The position numbers and the translations under genes were made by a program. 64,000 nt of DNA from Tuctoria greenei (taxonomy: Eukaryota; Streptophyta; Magnoliopsida; Poales; Poaceae), in assembly GCA_036927565.1 (NCBI GenBank), contig JAYESD010000001.1, forward strand, positions 284,715,560 through 284,779,559. Direction: 5' to 3'. Shown here piece by piece: positions 24,291 to 34,501 of this stretch. A model generated the notes under the pieces. The model saw nothing but the letters and a program-made list of their open reading frames with translations, did no database searches and was not told the origin of the DNA. The stretch's first letter is position 1, and each line of letters begins with the position of its first letter.

Positions 24291-25127
24291 CTACGTATTC
24301 CAAAAATCTTCAAAAAGATCTTCCTCTAAGCATAATGGAAACCCTGAAGGTTGAATTTCTTCTTCCTTCGGTGTTTTTGGTTCGGGTGAGGACTTCATAG
24401 TGACAACTTGAGATGAACAAGATATGGGTTTTGGGGTGACTATAGGGAGATGCTCATGTCTCGACTCGTCCTCTTGAGGAGATTCATTAAGAATGGTGAT
24501 GAAGGATGTATTTTCTAGAATACGGTCTAGAATTACCCTTCCTTCAATCAGTGTCTTATGGAGGAAAGAACCTCCAGTCGTAATATCGAGGTATAGGGCA
24601 GAATCCTTGTCAACCTCGAAAAAGTGTTGTAATAACGCATGTTTAGGTATAGACAAGTCCGGGCCTGATTTGGTTAGCAATGAGAAACTAGCCCATGTTG
24701 CACCTATAGATTCCTTCTCGCTTTGCTAAAAGTTGAGAATTTCCCTTCGTAGAGAGGCAACTTGGGAGAGTAAAAAGAATGCAAGACATAAATTGTCTCG
24801 AAGTTCTTTCCATTTTCCATTTGCACTCACAACGCTATGAGTGCACCACTGCTTCGCTCTTCCCATGAGGGAAAAGAGAAACAATTTACACTTAAGAGTT
24901 TCTTGTATCACGCCCTTGATTAGAAGGCATGAACACAATTGCTCAAACTCTCGCAAGTGATGGTAGGGATTCTCACAATCCATCCCTGGGAAGGATTGCT
25001 CCTGAACCATGGCTATATAGCCAAGGTGGAGTTCATAAAGAGTTGAGCAAATGGGATCCGCCAATGGTGGAGGCTCACAAAACTCACCTTTAGGGGTAGA
25101 TAGAGAAAGAATGGTGGGTTGCTCCAT
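24291..25127 (-). pseudogene. gag: Athila-like Ty3/gypsy gag (element C; broken)
   Basis: Likely start is the ATG at 25127 (MEQPTILSLSTPKGEF). The retrotransposon gag domain is clear in LADPICSTLYELH, NPYHHLREFEQLC and SLMGRAKQWCTH. A TAG at 24726-24728 interrupts it after LRREILNF. In the same frame the C-terminal part follows (KHALLQHFFE, LDITTGGSFLHKT), ending near 24291. An acidic, proline-rich tail leads towards the protease region. Gypsy gag usually forms one polyprotein with pol; here it is separated by frame breaks. Confidence 0.85.
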
Positions 25128-25209
25128 AGTGTGGATGGTAAATAGATAAGGAATAAAGATAAAAAATATATACGAGGGTGAACAATGTTCGAAGATCAAT
25201 AGAAAGTGT

Positions 25210-25229
25210 TCTCCAGCAATGGTGCCAAA
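25210..25229 (-). other. Degenerate tRNA-Asp-type primer-binding site of element C
   Basis: On the minus strand, after the LTR end TCAACA and the spacer AGCATTTT, the sequence reads TTGGCACCATTGCTGGAGA. It is a mutated form of the complement of the tRNA-Asp 3' end (TGGCGCCGTTGCCGGGGA), the primer site typical of Athila-like elements and seen better preserved in element I. Confidence 0.65.
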
Positions 25230-25235
25230 AATGCT

Positions 25236-25464
25236 TGTTGACGGCTGGTACATCGCAGATGAAAATCTGCAAGCGCAAGGAGACCGCTGTAGCACTTAAC
25301 CTTAAAGAGTATTCCCAAGGGTATTGAATCCAAGCAACGTGTGTGCTAATCTTCTAACTAGTTCACCCAAGGACACAAAGATTGGTGGTAGGCAAGTGGT
25401 AGAGTGTATTTCCTAAGAGAAGGGGTTCTAATTCAAAGCAAGTCAATCAATAGCTGCTTGTATT
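25236..25464 (-). repeat. Element C 5' LTR, truncated fragment
   Basis: Starts TGTTGACGG on the plus strand, that is, ends CCGTCAACA on the minus strand. It shares phrases with the LTRs of element I (TCTGCAAGCGCA, TAGCACTT, AGTATTCCCAAGGGTAT). Only the U5-side 230 bp or so remains. It is joined to a related LTR in opposite orientation (about 25465 on). The exact junction is not resolved. Confidence 0.6.
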
Positions 25465-26424
25465 GGGCACGGGCTTGTTCGGCCGATCCCTTCCTAGCGC
25501 CAAACTCGATCAGCCGACGCGTGGCGTTGTCCCGTGGCTCCCTCATGGTGGTGAAGACTGATTCGTGCGCAGAAGATTGGGGAACCGACTGAGCTCCATG
25601 TATAAATTGGACCCCTCACTTCAACACACACCACTTGAGTGTCACTCTCTTGTATACATTAGTTCTCTTAGTCCTTAGTGGAGGATAGGTTGTAGAGAGG
25701 AGCCTCTACTGCCAAGTCCAAATAGGGAAAGTATGGTTTATGTATCTTTCTTTCCTTTTGTGACTTTATGCATATTAATAATATTATCATTAGTATCTCT
25801 TTATTCATATACTTGGGCAAAGCGTTTCTTGTATGATTGTGGAGTCCATGTATGTGATAGGTATAGGTGTTATTGTGATCCAATAGTCATGTGATTATTA
25901 TTTTATCGTAAACACCATATACTCCAGTATAGTCTAATTAGGTAATAACATGACTTATTGCTTGGTACCAACATTTGTTCAACGATGTTTAGGTTAGTCA
26001 TTACCTTAGGATGATATTTGTTTTTGGACTCTTAAGGTATTTGCTTAACATGTAAGCGTGGTGCTTAGAAAGTTAAGTGCATTGGATGTATAGTAGACCA
26101 ACAGGTTGTAGGGGTAGGCGGCAGATGGTGACAGCCCTATCCGTCCTTTGTACTCCCCCACGTTCAGCTATGCCACTCGCTCCTAGCGGGAATCGTACTG
26201 ATATTGTCATGGGTAAACCCATGCCAGATGTGATGGACCACTAAGCCTACTATTCACCATTAACATGTTCATGTGTACATTATTAGGCTCTGTATATGCG
26301 TAATTAGAGTAGATTTTTTAGGTGTGTGTCACACTATCCATATTATCAACTAATCCCTGTTTGATAATTATTTAGTAATCTATACCTTGATCAAAAGAAT
26401 ACATTTATTTTACTTCATCACCTT
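25465..26424 (+). repeat. Athila-type LTR copy 1, left part
   Basis: Plus-orientation LTR of the element I type, lacking its first few hundred bases. It includes a remnant of the GGTCGGCCGACC palindrome region, a TATA box (TATAAATT, 25601) and the sequence CACTTCAACACACACCACTTGAGTG shared in part with 29400 and 37110. It is interrupted at ACCTT (26420-26424) by the D LTR and continues at 27497-27624. Confidence 0.7.
26420..26424. repeat. Target-site duplication of LTR D1 (ACCTT), left copy
   Basis: ACCTT precedes TGTCGGTCCC. The same bases follow the LTR end at 27497-27501. A third ACCTT follows LTR D2 at 33585-33589. Confidence 0.85.
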
Positions 26425-27496
26425 TGTCGGTCCCTAGTAGGTCGGATACCCCCGCACAGGATATAACGCCTAAGTGCCATGCCTCCCCGCTAAGGCAGGG
26501 TCTGATGGCGCCACGTGTCCAGCAGGCTCGGTCCTCGTCCCTTCTAAGGGGTAGGCTCTGAAGCTAGCACGTGGTCTCAACACGAGACCCAGCTCCCCCA
26601 AAAAGGTAGGCTCTCGGGCTACCACGTGTCCACAGAACGTACCCGCTCCTCCATAGGAGTGGGCTCTGGTGCCGCCACGTGGCTCGTAGCTCCGGACTGC
26701 CCTCCCACGCAGAGGCGGGCTCCGCGACCACCACGTTTCCAGTAGTCTGGGACCCTCGACTCCCCTCGAAGTCGGGCTCCAGGGCTGCCACGTGGCCCAC
26801 AGTTTAGGACTCGACCTCCGCCGCAGAGGCAGGCTCCGGTGCTGCCATGGGTCCTGCAACTTGTCCTGACCGGTAGGTTGTGGGATTAAATAGGTGGTGC
26901 GCCTTGTCCAAGTCAAGCTTTGAAGGCATGTGCCTTCCACAGATGCATGACGCGGCGCACACCCCCTGTCAGGTACTGTTGTGTCCAATCCTATCGCAGT
27001 GAAGATGTTGCAGGGCTACCCAACTCTGCCAAGTGGGTAGCTTACGGCGACAAGAAGGACGGACGAGACATTTCTTGTCAGCATCAACCACTAAGCATAG
27101 CAAATGGCGTCCGACGCGGCAAGAAAACGGGTCCTCAAGTCGTGGTTAGAGGCAGCTTATGCGAGAAGCCTTAGATCTTTTCGAGCCCTTGTCAGGCCCC
27201 AGACCCCACTTGTAAGGCGTCCAACCTTGACAATAAAAGGATCGAGCTGTCCCCATTACAAAGGCCCCCCGAATCAAACCTTTTACACTCACACACACTC
27301 TGACACTCAAGCAATAAAATCCTCACTGTGGAGTACGGTATTACGCTCCAGTGGCCCGAACCACGTAAAATTACCGTCTCATCGTAGTACCTCAGACGCA
27401 CGACCTCACCGGGGACTAAGAACCCACCTAAAAAATAACCTCCGTGGGCTGCTCTCAAAGCAAGTCTAGGGGAAGTGTCATCCACACACTTCAACA
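26425..27496 (+). repeat. LTR D1 (Tat-like element D), looks like a solo LTR
   Basis: 1072 bp from TGTCGGTCCC to CACTTCAACA, flanked on both sides by ACCTT, inside LTR copy 1. U3 is built from about seven 56 bp units, most with a CACGTG core. The TATA region reads CAATAAAAGG (27233), where D2 has TATAAAAGG. It matches D2 (32491-33584) and, inverted, K (58940-60050). Because the right-hand ACCTT is followed by the rest of LTR copy 1 and not by element D sequence, this copy has the structure of a solo LTR. Confidence 0.82.
26511..26860 (+). repeat. About 56 bp U3 repeats with G-box cores (LTR D1)
   Basis: Units start near 26511, 26567, 26622, 26675, 26731, 26788 and 26846. Each ends in a phrase like GGCTCCGGTGCTGCCACGTGG. 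Five of the seven keep CACGTG (G-box, also the core of ABA-response elements); the others read CACGTT and CATGGG. The same array is in D2 (about 32580-32925) and K (about 59660-59960). Confidence 0.75.
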
Positions 27497-27759
27497 ACCT
27501 TCCTTTGGGATAAATACGATACCCTTGGGAATACTCTTGTGTGAAATACTACAACGACATCTTTCGTGCGTTTGCGGATCTCATTTCCTATCAGAGATGT
27601 CTGTGGTCTTAAAAAATACCAACAACACAGCATGTTGTGGTTGCTGCCAAGGTGCTCTGGTCTATCCGCTCGAGGCATGGGGCATCGGTGGTGCAAGTCG
27701 AGGAGCTGATCCAAGCGTAACGCGTGTGGGAGCTCACTGTCGTTCGGATCAATGTGGTG
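27497..27759 (+). repeat. 263 bp duplication, copy 1 (end of LTR copy 1 plus element M sequence)
   Basis: Aligns without gaps in length to 33585-33847 with roughly 10 percent differences by eye. The first 128 bp are the U5 end of the Athila-type LTR (to ATACCAACA, 27624). The remainder (GCATGTTGTGGTTGCTGCC onwards) belongs to the flanking element M. Both copies directly follow a D LTR and begin with ACCTT. Confidence 0.82.
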
Positions 27760-27779
27760 CCACCTTCTCCAATAATTCC

Positions 27780-28930
27780 CTCCCTTCGGCCTCCAGGGCT
27801 GGGAGAAGCTCATTCACCTCAAGTAATGACTCCCCACGCAGCATGGTACCAAGGCTGAGAGGTTCCAGCACTGCCTTGGCACGGCTCATGAAATCTCAGA
27901 CCCCCTGTGCCTCAGCTATGAGAGAGAGTTGAAGGTCCTTTACCTCCTTCTGTGTCGGCTCTAGGGTGTTTGGGCCGCTCTTGGAATTTCCGACTCCCGA
28001 GCATCCAACAATTCCTCCCGCTCGATAAGCTCCCGAGCACGGCGCTCCAGGTCGCTCTCCCGGAGCTTTATAGCAAGCTCAAAGTCCAGTACGACTTAGC
28101 ACCTATCCACCAATGCGTCATGCTCAAGCTGGAGGTTTTGGGAGACCTCTCCTCTTTCTTCGCCAACGCCTGCTTCCGATCGGCAACGACAATCTCGATG
28201 GACAAGGTCCATCAGCATTTCCTCACATGATTTGAGGTGAGCGTCGGCATCGACATGAACCTTTCGGGCATTCTCCAAGAGCCCCTGCGTCTTGGTGTTG
28301 ACCAACTTTACCAAGCGGCGCTCTTCACCAAGCTGCTCCTCCCTCGCGCGAAGGCTATCCCACTCCCGGTCGAGCGCAACCTGCGTTTGGCGCAAACCAG
28401 AGTGAGCCACGCAATGGCCTTAGAGAGGGGGATCAGCGCAGCTATCGCCACTGGCTACTGTCTTTCGATCTCTTCGGCCTCCTCACTCGTTGTCACCAAC
28501 ACCAAGGAATCCGAAGGCACCTTGGTAGAAGCCCTAGGAGGGGTGTGTCATCGTCCAACACTAGAGCATTGTCGCCTACAGTAGGCAAGTCTTCAATTTG
28601 CATGACGTCTTCCCCTGTCGCAGGTCTGTTGCCATCCGTCAAAGACAAGTCGTTGCCTTGTGCCCTGACTACATCTAGGTCCGGGACAAAGGCCACAACA
28701 TCATCAGAGGCCGGTGCGTCCTCAAGCGCATGTTGTCATGGAAGTGGTGCGGTACTAACCGCCGTGGGTGCCGTCCTAGCTCAGGGCCTGATGCGCCGTT
28801 CGCGAGAGCCGCGTCACCCTCAAGGGCAGCTGTGGTTGCAGGTACGGCCCCTCCAGGCGCAGTGGAGTCCTCTCCCTTACAGAGTTGGGGGCCAGCATCA
28901 CCACTAGGCTAACAGCATCTGCAGAGGTCA
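27780..28930 (-). pseudogene. Element D antisense ORF, C-terminal part (coiled coil)
   Basis: Antisense to the D LTRs. The longest frame (28410 to 28096) encodes a charged, heptad-rich stretch with LDREWDSLRAREEQLGEE, typical of the coiled coil in the C-terminal half of the plant gypsy-type transposon ORF (PF04195-like). A glycine/aspartate-rich piece with VGDNALVLDDDTP lies upstream on the minus strand (28493-28696). Frames change several times, so it is not translatable as one protein. The N-terminal half lies at 30532-31873, separated by an inserted LTR. Confidence 0.6.
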
Positions 28931-28934
28931 GGAT

Positions 28935-30443
28935 CATCACGCCAGCTGTTATATACAAATTTCAACCGTCGATCAGTTCTTGCACACATCACCTTTCTAA
29001 TTAACCTATTTCCACTTGTCCTTAGAGAAAGTAGTGCATGGAGGGATCCTATGCAGAATTGAAGTGGAACAAGGGGATGGATCCGATAAAATATCATTCC
29101 AGCTAATCAGGCGATGACACATGGCACCACATGGATCAAATGGCCCACAAACAGAAGTATCCGAGGTCATCTAACGGTGTAGCACCAATATTAGTCAATG
29201 GTACCCACCTGGAAAAGACCTGGAGGAAGCACACTGCAAAAGGGGCCAAGGCCAGGTCGGCCGACCCCCCTAGTGGGCTGACTAGGTCTTGGCGCCTTTA
29301 ACGGTTGGCTCCTTCTAGCTTGAAGAGGTCATGGGTGACTGATTTGCGAGCTTTTGGTGGCCGGAACAGACCCTTCTCCAAGCTATAAATAGGACCCCTC
29401 ACTTCAACACACATCACTCGAGTGTTCATCCGATTTATCCACTACTCTCCATAGGTTTAGAAGAGTATAGGCCATAGAGAGGAGAGTCTCTAGTCCATAG
29501 TCCAAATAGGAGAGGAGTAGAAGGAGTCTCTTCCCAATTTCATATTCCTATTTGTATTTGTGACTTTATTCTTAATAAAGATGTTATCTTTAGTCTTCCA
29601 TTGTTCATATACTTGGATGAAGCATTTCTTGTTTGATTGTGGATTCCATGTATGTGGTAGGAGTAGTCTTTATGATTGTGCTATACAATTATCATTATAT
29701 CATCATAAACACTATAAACCTCCACTATAGTCTAATTAGCTATGATATAATTATGTTAACATGAATCACTTATGCGAATTAACATTGGTTCAATGGTGAT
29801 TTAGTTCATTGCCTTAGGATGGCTTGTGCCTAGGCTCTTAAGATAATTACTTAATATGCTAGCATGGTGCTAGGATAGAAAGTAACGTTGAATGTCTCGT
29901 AGACCCACGGATTGAAGAGGTAGGCAGCAGGTGGTGACAGCCCTATTTGTCCTTTGTAATCATCCACATTCGGTTATGCCACAGGCTCTTGGCGGGAAAC
30001 GTCCTAGTATTGCTAGGGGTAAACCCGTTCCCGATGTGTTAATCCACTTAGCATGAGAATTCATAATTGACATGATCATTAGTAACTAACCTGGGCTATG
30101 TATATGTACATTAGAAGCATTGTAGGAGTCTCTACCTAGTTCTTAGCCTAGTCCCTCTTTACCATATTTATCCCATTAGGATAGAATGCTCTTGTGTGTG
30201 TCACACTACCTCAATTACCGTTTATCCATCCTTGCTAGAACCTTACCTAGGCCAACCTAGCCTTTCCACTTGATGATTGTTTTACTTCAATCTAGCCTTC
30301 CTTTGGGAATACTCTAAGAGGGGAAATGCTACATCGATAGTTTCCGTGCGCTTGCGGATTTACATGTATAATATAAAACCTACCAACAAGCATTTCACCC
30401 TTGCTAGGGATGAATTGTTAGTAGTGCGTAGGAAATATCAACA
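28935..30443 (+). repeat. Athila-type LTR copy 2 with one U5 extension unit
   Basis: Plus-orientation LTR like that of element I: start region CTGTTATATAC near 28950, palindrome remnant GGTCGGCCGACC near 29254, TATA box CTATAAATAGG (29383), polyadenylation region, and LTR end CTACCAACA (30389). It is followed by a degenerate 54 bp unit beginning AGCATTTC and ending TATCAACA at 30443. This unit matches the 59 bp primer-site repeats of element I. The LTR interrupts the D antisense ORF. I could not define a clean target duplication. Confidence 0.7.
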
Positions 30444-30531
30444 CCCGCTACAGCAACAAGTGTGCTATGTCAGCCAGCGACGCCCTGCAAATCCAACACT
30501 GACCCTGGTCAGAACAGAATAAGTAGTAAAG

Positions 30532-31873
30532 TCAGCAACACCAAAATTGGAAATTATGCCTTACTATCCGGTATGGTACCTCCAACGACCCTTGATTCTC
30601 GGCTTGTGCAATGAGGTGGGGGCTCCCGCACCCGCCGTTATGGCCGGCGCCACCACCTCTAGCTCCCACTCCAGACGAGCGGCCCGCATCGGAGTCACCG
30701 CTGACGTTCTCCTCCCCTCTTGTTGCTGGGGCGCTCACAACTTGGGCCCCCCAGCCAGGCACCAGAATCCAGGTCGACAGCAGGGGTACCAGCTTATTCG
30801 GGCTTCTCGCAATAGGAGATTGAGATAACATCCCCCCGTGTCAGCCTCTGCCTTTTCTGCTCGGAGGCGGCAACACCCTCGGCCGAAGCTCCACCAATTG
30901 GCTTGGATGGAGACAGGCACCGGCTACCTATCCCTCCTCCTGTCGAGGTTCATTATGGTCCTCTCCACCACCCTTGCTGAAGGGTGCAGGGTGAGCGCCG
31001 ATACCTGTTGGCCCTTGATGTGGCCCTAACCCGAGACGACCAAAGCTCGGGATTGCCCTCTTGCCTGTCGATGAATAGGGTCGATGTTGTCAACTTTTGG
31101 AATCTTGCTCTGCACTTCCTACCTTAGGTCAGAGGTCATGTTGAGCAGTAGGTAGGCATCCGGGACGGTGACGTGATCGTCATCAATCGGGTCGCTGGTC
31201 ACCGTCTTCAGCATCCCCACCAGCATTTGAGGACTTGGATCCGAAACAAGTCCGACCTCCAGCTGGCATGGGTCGTAAACGCCATAGTAGTATTAGGCCC
31301 GATGCTCACGTTGCTGGAGAGGGGTGATGCGGTGGGACAGGAGGTCCTTCAACACCATCAGGGAGGTGAAGCCTTCTCTTATCAAGAGGTTGATCCTATC
31401 TAGTACGGGCATGTACTCCACCTTCAACTTCGGAAACTCTTCCCAAGAATTAGGCGCAAAAGTTGGGTCCCCCATGGGCAGCTTCAAGAAGGCATGGGCC
31501 TTAGTCCTCATGATCACCCAGCTCTCCCTCTAGTGGCCCTACGTAGATCCCTTGAAGGGTGCGATGTACAACTTGGAGGTCTTCTCGCGATACTAGAAGT
31601 AATAGGCCCCACCTGGCTTGGCGAGCTTTTTCTGATAGTCTTCATCACGAAGAAGTACCAGAATAGCTCCACCATCGGTGGTATGCCTACGAATGCCTTG
31701 TAGAAGTAGATGAACACAACTGCCATGGCAATGGAGTTTGGCAATAGGTGATGCACTTGCAGGTCGTACTCCCCTAATAGCGTGAGCAAGAACAAGGACA
31801 TTGCGAGCCCGAGCCCATCCGCAACGTATGCGGTGAAGAAGACAATCTCATCTTTGCGCAAATTGTGAAGAGA
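30532..31873 (-). pseudogene. Element D antisense ORF, N-terminal part (PF04195-like)
   Basis: The minus-strand frame from about 31873 encodes KDEIVFFTAYVADGLGLAM, then LQVHHLLPNSIAM and VELFWYFFVMK, the pattern of the plant putative gypsy-type transposon domain (PF04195). The next part, after a frame change, has FPKLKVEYMPVLDRI and LLSHRITPLQQR (31293-31517). The counterpart in element K (62409-63250) is similar throughout. Antisense extra ORFs near the 3' LTR are known in Tat-lineage elements such as Grande. Function is unknown. Stops and frameshifts make this copy a pseudogene. Confidence 0.72.
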
Positions 31874-32137
31874 GGGGGATCTGCAGTGGATCCACCTGCT
31901 TTACTCTGCGGTGCGCCAGCCAAGCAGCCGCCTTGTCGGTGCCAGGTGTTCTTCCATCCTAATGCGGGAGCAAGGCAGGAAAGCAAGAGTCTAGTGAAAA
32001 TTGAAGGTTCGGGCGCTCAAGGAGGAAGACGAAGGATCGTGCATTGGGTTGTGAGTAAGGAAGGAATTGCCTTTGCCTGCAAAGGTTTTCTTTTACTCAC
32101 CCACTCGATGCTTGGGCACATCGAGCGGGTCGCCTAG

Positions 32138-32490
32138 ACCCGACACGCGCTGTGCAACCCATGGAGTCCATGACAATGGGGCCCAGGTCCTCAGTTAGAA
32201 GGGCTAGCCTGAGCAGTCAGCTACCTGTGAAGACGACTCGGCGATTACCATAAAGGTGGGCAGCAGAGGTGCAGGAGCCACACTGGGAACCACCGCCGAT
32301 AAAGATACTGCAGTAAGCAAAGATTGCGTCACCACAACCATACAACCAGGGGTGGACGCGTGACCACAGTGGTAGAGGCTCTCAACTGCTTGGGCTGACG
32401 AAGGCAAAAATCAAAAGACAGCGCGGGAAACCATGCTTAGGGCTCCACCCACAAGCTCATCACCTCCCCCAAGGTGGACCCAGGGGCCGC
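32138..32490 (+). other. Element D 3' untranslated region and polypurine tract
   Basis: Non-coding stretch between the antisense ORF and LTR D2. Its end (CCCAAGGTGGACCCAGGGGC, about 32469-32488) matches the complement of 60051-60074 next to LTR K, so it is the conserved segment adjoining the 3' LTR in this family. The purine tract is poor compared with copia elements. Confidence 0.6.
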
Positions 32491-33584
32491 TGTCGATGCC
32501 CAGTAGATCTTGTACCCCTGCACACAGGAAAAAAACTCCTAAGTTCCCTGCCTCCCACTAAGGCAGGGTCTAATGGTGCCACGTGTCCAGCAGGCTCGGA
32601 CCTCGTCCATTCTAAGATGCAGTCTCCAGAGCTGCCAAGTGGTCTCAACATGGGACCCGGCTCCACCGAAGAAACTGGATCCCGGGCTGCCATGTGTCCA
32701 GCGGGACGGGACCCTGCTCCTCCATAGGAGTGGGCTCCGATGCTGCCACGTGGCTCGTAGCTTCGGACTGGCCTCCCTCGCAGAGGCGGGCTCCAGAACC
32801 ACCACGTGTCTAGCAGTTCGGGACCCCCGACTCCCCTTGGAGTTGGGCTTCGGGGCTGCCATGTGGCCTGCAGTGCAGGACTCGGCCTTCCCCACAGAGG
32901 CGGGATCCGGTGCTTCCACACGTCGTGCAACTTGTCCTGACCGGTAGGTTGCAGAAATAATGGGCGGTGCATCTTGTCCAAGTCAGGGCTTTGAAGGCGT
33001 GCGCCTTCGACAGACGCATGACACGGCGCACACCCCTTGTCAGGTACCGATGCATCCAATCCCTTCGTAGTGAAGACACCGCAGAGCTACCCCACTCTTC
33101 CAAGTGGGTAGCTTACCGCGACAAGACAGACGGATGGGACATTTCCTATCAGCATCAACGATTATGCATATCCACTAGCATCTGACACGGCAAGAAAGCG
33201 GGTCCTCAAGCCGCAATCAGAGACAGCTTAGGCGACAAGCCTTAGATCTTGTATAGTATAAGATCACCCCAGGCCACCTGTCGGGCCTCAAACCCTACTT
33301 ATAAGGCGTCCGGCCTTGAATATAAAAGGATCGTGCTGCCACCGTTACAAAGGACCCCGAATCCAACCTTTTACACTCACACACACTTAGACACTCAACA
33401 AATACAAACCTCACCGTGGAGTAGGGTATTACGCTCCGGCGGTCAGAAGCACGTAAAACCACCATCTCATCATAGTACCTCAAATGCGCAACATCACCGG
33501 AGACTAAGCCCCCGCATAAACAAGAATCTTCGCGCGCTGCTCTCAAAGCAGGTCCAGGGGAAGTGTCATATGCACACTTCAACA
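32491..33584 (+). repeat. LTR D2 (3' LTR of Tat-like element D)
   Basis: 1094 bp, TGTCGATGCCC to CACTTCAACA, preceded by element D internal sequence and followed by ACCTT. TATA box TATAAAAGG at 33321. Seven 56 bp U3 units at about 32580-32925; fewer CACGTG cores survive than in D1. Downstream sequence (33585-33847) duplicates that after D1. Confidence 0.82.
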
Positions 33585-33847
33585 ACCTTCCTTTGGGATA
33601 AATACAATATCCTTGGGAATACTCTTGTGTGAAATGCTACAACGACATATTTCGTGCGTTTGCGGATCTCATTTCCTATCGGAGATGTCTGCGGTCTTCA
33701 AAAATACCAATAGCCCGGCATGTTGTGGTTGCTTCCATGGTGCTCTGGTCTATCCGGTCGAAGCATGGGGCATCGGTGGTGCAAGTCGAGGAGCCGATCC
33801 AAGCGTAACGCGTGTGGGAGCGCTGCGCCATTCGGATCAACGTGGTG
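33585..33847 (+). repeat. 263 bp duplication, copy 2
   Basis: Counterpart of 27497-27759. After it, sequence continues into the leader of element M, so this is the original downstream flank of the D insertion. Confidence 0.8.
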
Positions 33848-34288
33848 GTGGCACAAAGTTTGGAATGCGGTCCCATCTAGGTTTGGGCTCGTCTGCTCGA
33901 AATCAAACGAGGTGTGCTGTGCCTCTGGATGGTCATTGGGAACAGTACCGCGTGCTAGTTCCTTTCCAAATTCAAAGTGTCGCGTCCCTTATTGCGGGGA
34001 AGCAAACCGTGGAAGTGCTCTATGCCATAGCGGGTGTCTGAGGTGTGATGTTTCTAGGGAGAGTGGTCACTTACCTCGATGTCGAAGTCGTAGATGAAGT
34101 CAAAACTGGTTAATTCCTCTATTATCCTGTAAAGGGATGGTAGCACATAGTCGTCCATTCCTGCAAAGGGCGCTTTGAGAACATCAGCGACGACGTTGTT
34201 GACACTATTGAGCCCTCAGAGGCCACTGACGATGCTGATCGTTGCCGATGAAGCCATGACAAAGCTAATGAGAACGTGCAATAGCATT
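33848..34288 (-). pseudogene. Leader and possible gag start of element M
   Basis: Between the primer site at 34289-34307 and the duplicated flank, read on the minus strand. A candidate start MASSATISIV (ATG near 34255) is followed by an early TGA, then an open stretch with GMDDYVLPSLYRIIEELTSFDFIYDFDIE. I do not recognise a domain with certainty; by position it would be the first ORF of a gypsy-type element. Confidence 0.4.
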
Positions 34289-34501
34289 CCCCTACTTGGC
34301 GCGCCAACTATTGGTGTTTCGGAAATCGACCAGTAATTTTGTATCGAATCACGTTCGTCCTTGTGTGGCTAGCTGCAACAGACAAGATATTTATCCAAGC
34401 TCGGGAAAAAAAGGCCCTACGTCCAGAGGGAATTTATCCTGATCTTTGTTAGCTCGAAAGGTCAGAGAACATATTACAAGGGACCCTTGCTTGAGTACCT
34501 C
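34289..34501 (-). mobile_element. Primer site and truncated LTR of gypsy-type element M
   Basis: On the minus strand TTGGCGCGCCAAGTAGGGG (34289-34307) is the primer-site phrase common next to LTRs of some grass gypsy elements. To its right about 190 bp resemble the end of an LTR (GTGTTTCGGAAATCGACC on the plus strand). It is cut at 34502 by the end of LTR G, so G appears to have inserted into M. Confidence 0.5.

Noticed and set aside
26470..26988. 172-codon minus-strand frame in LTR D1 (and 32460-33059 in D2)
   Set aside because: It is a translation of the 56 bp U3 repeats in the wrong orientation; repetitive content explains its length.
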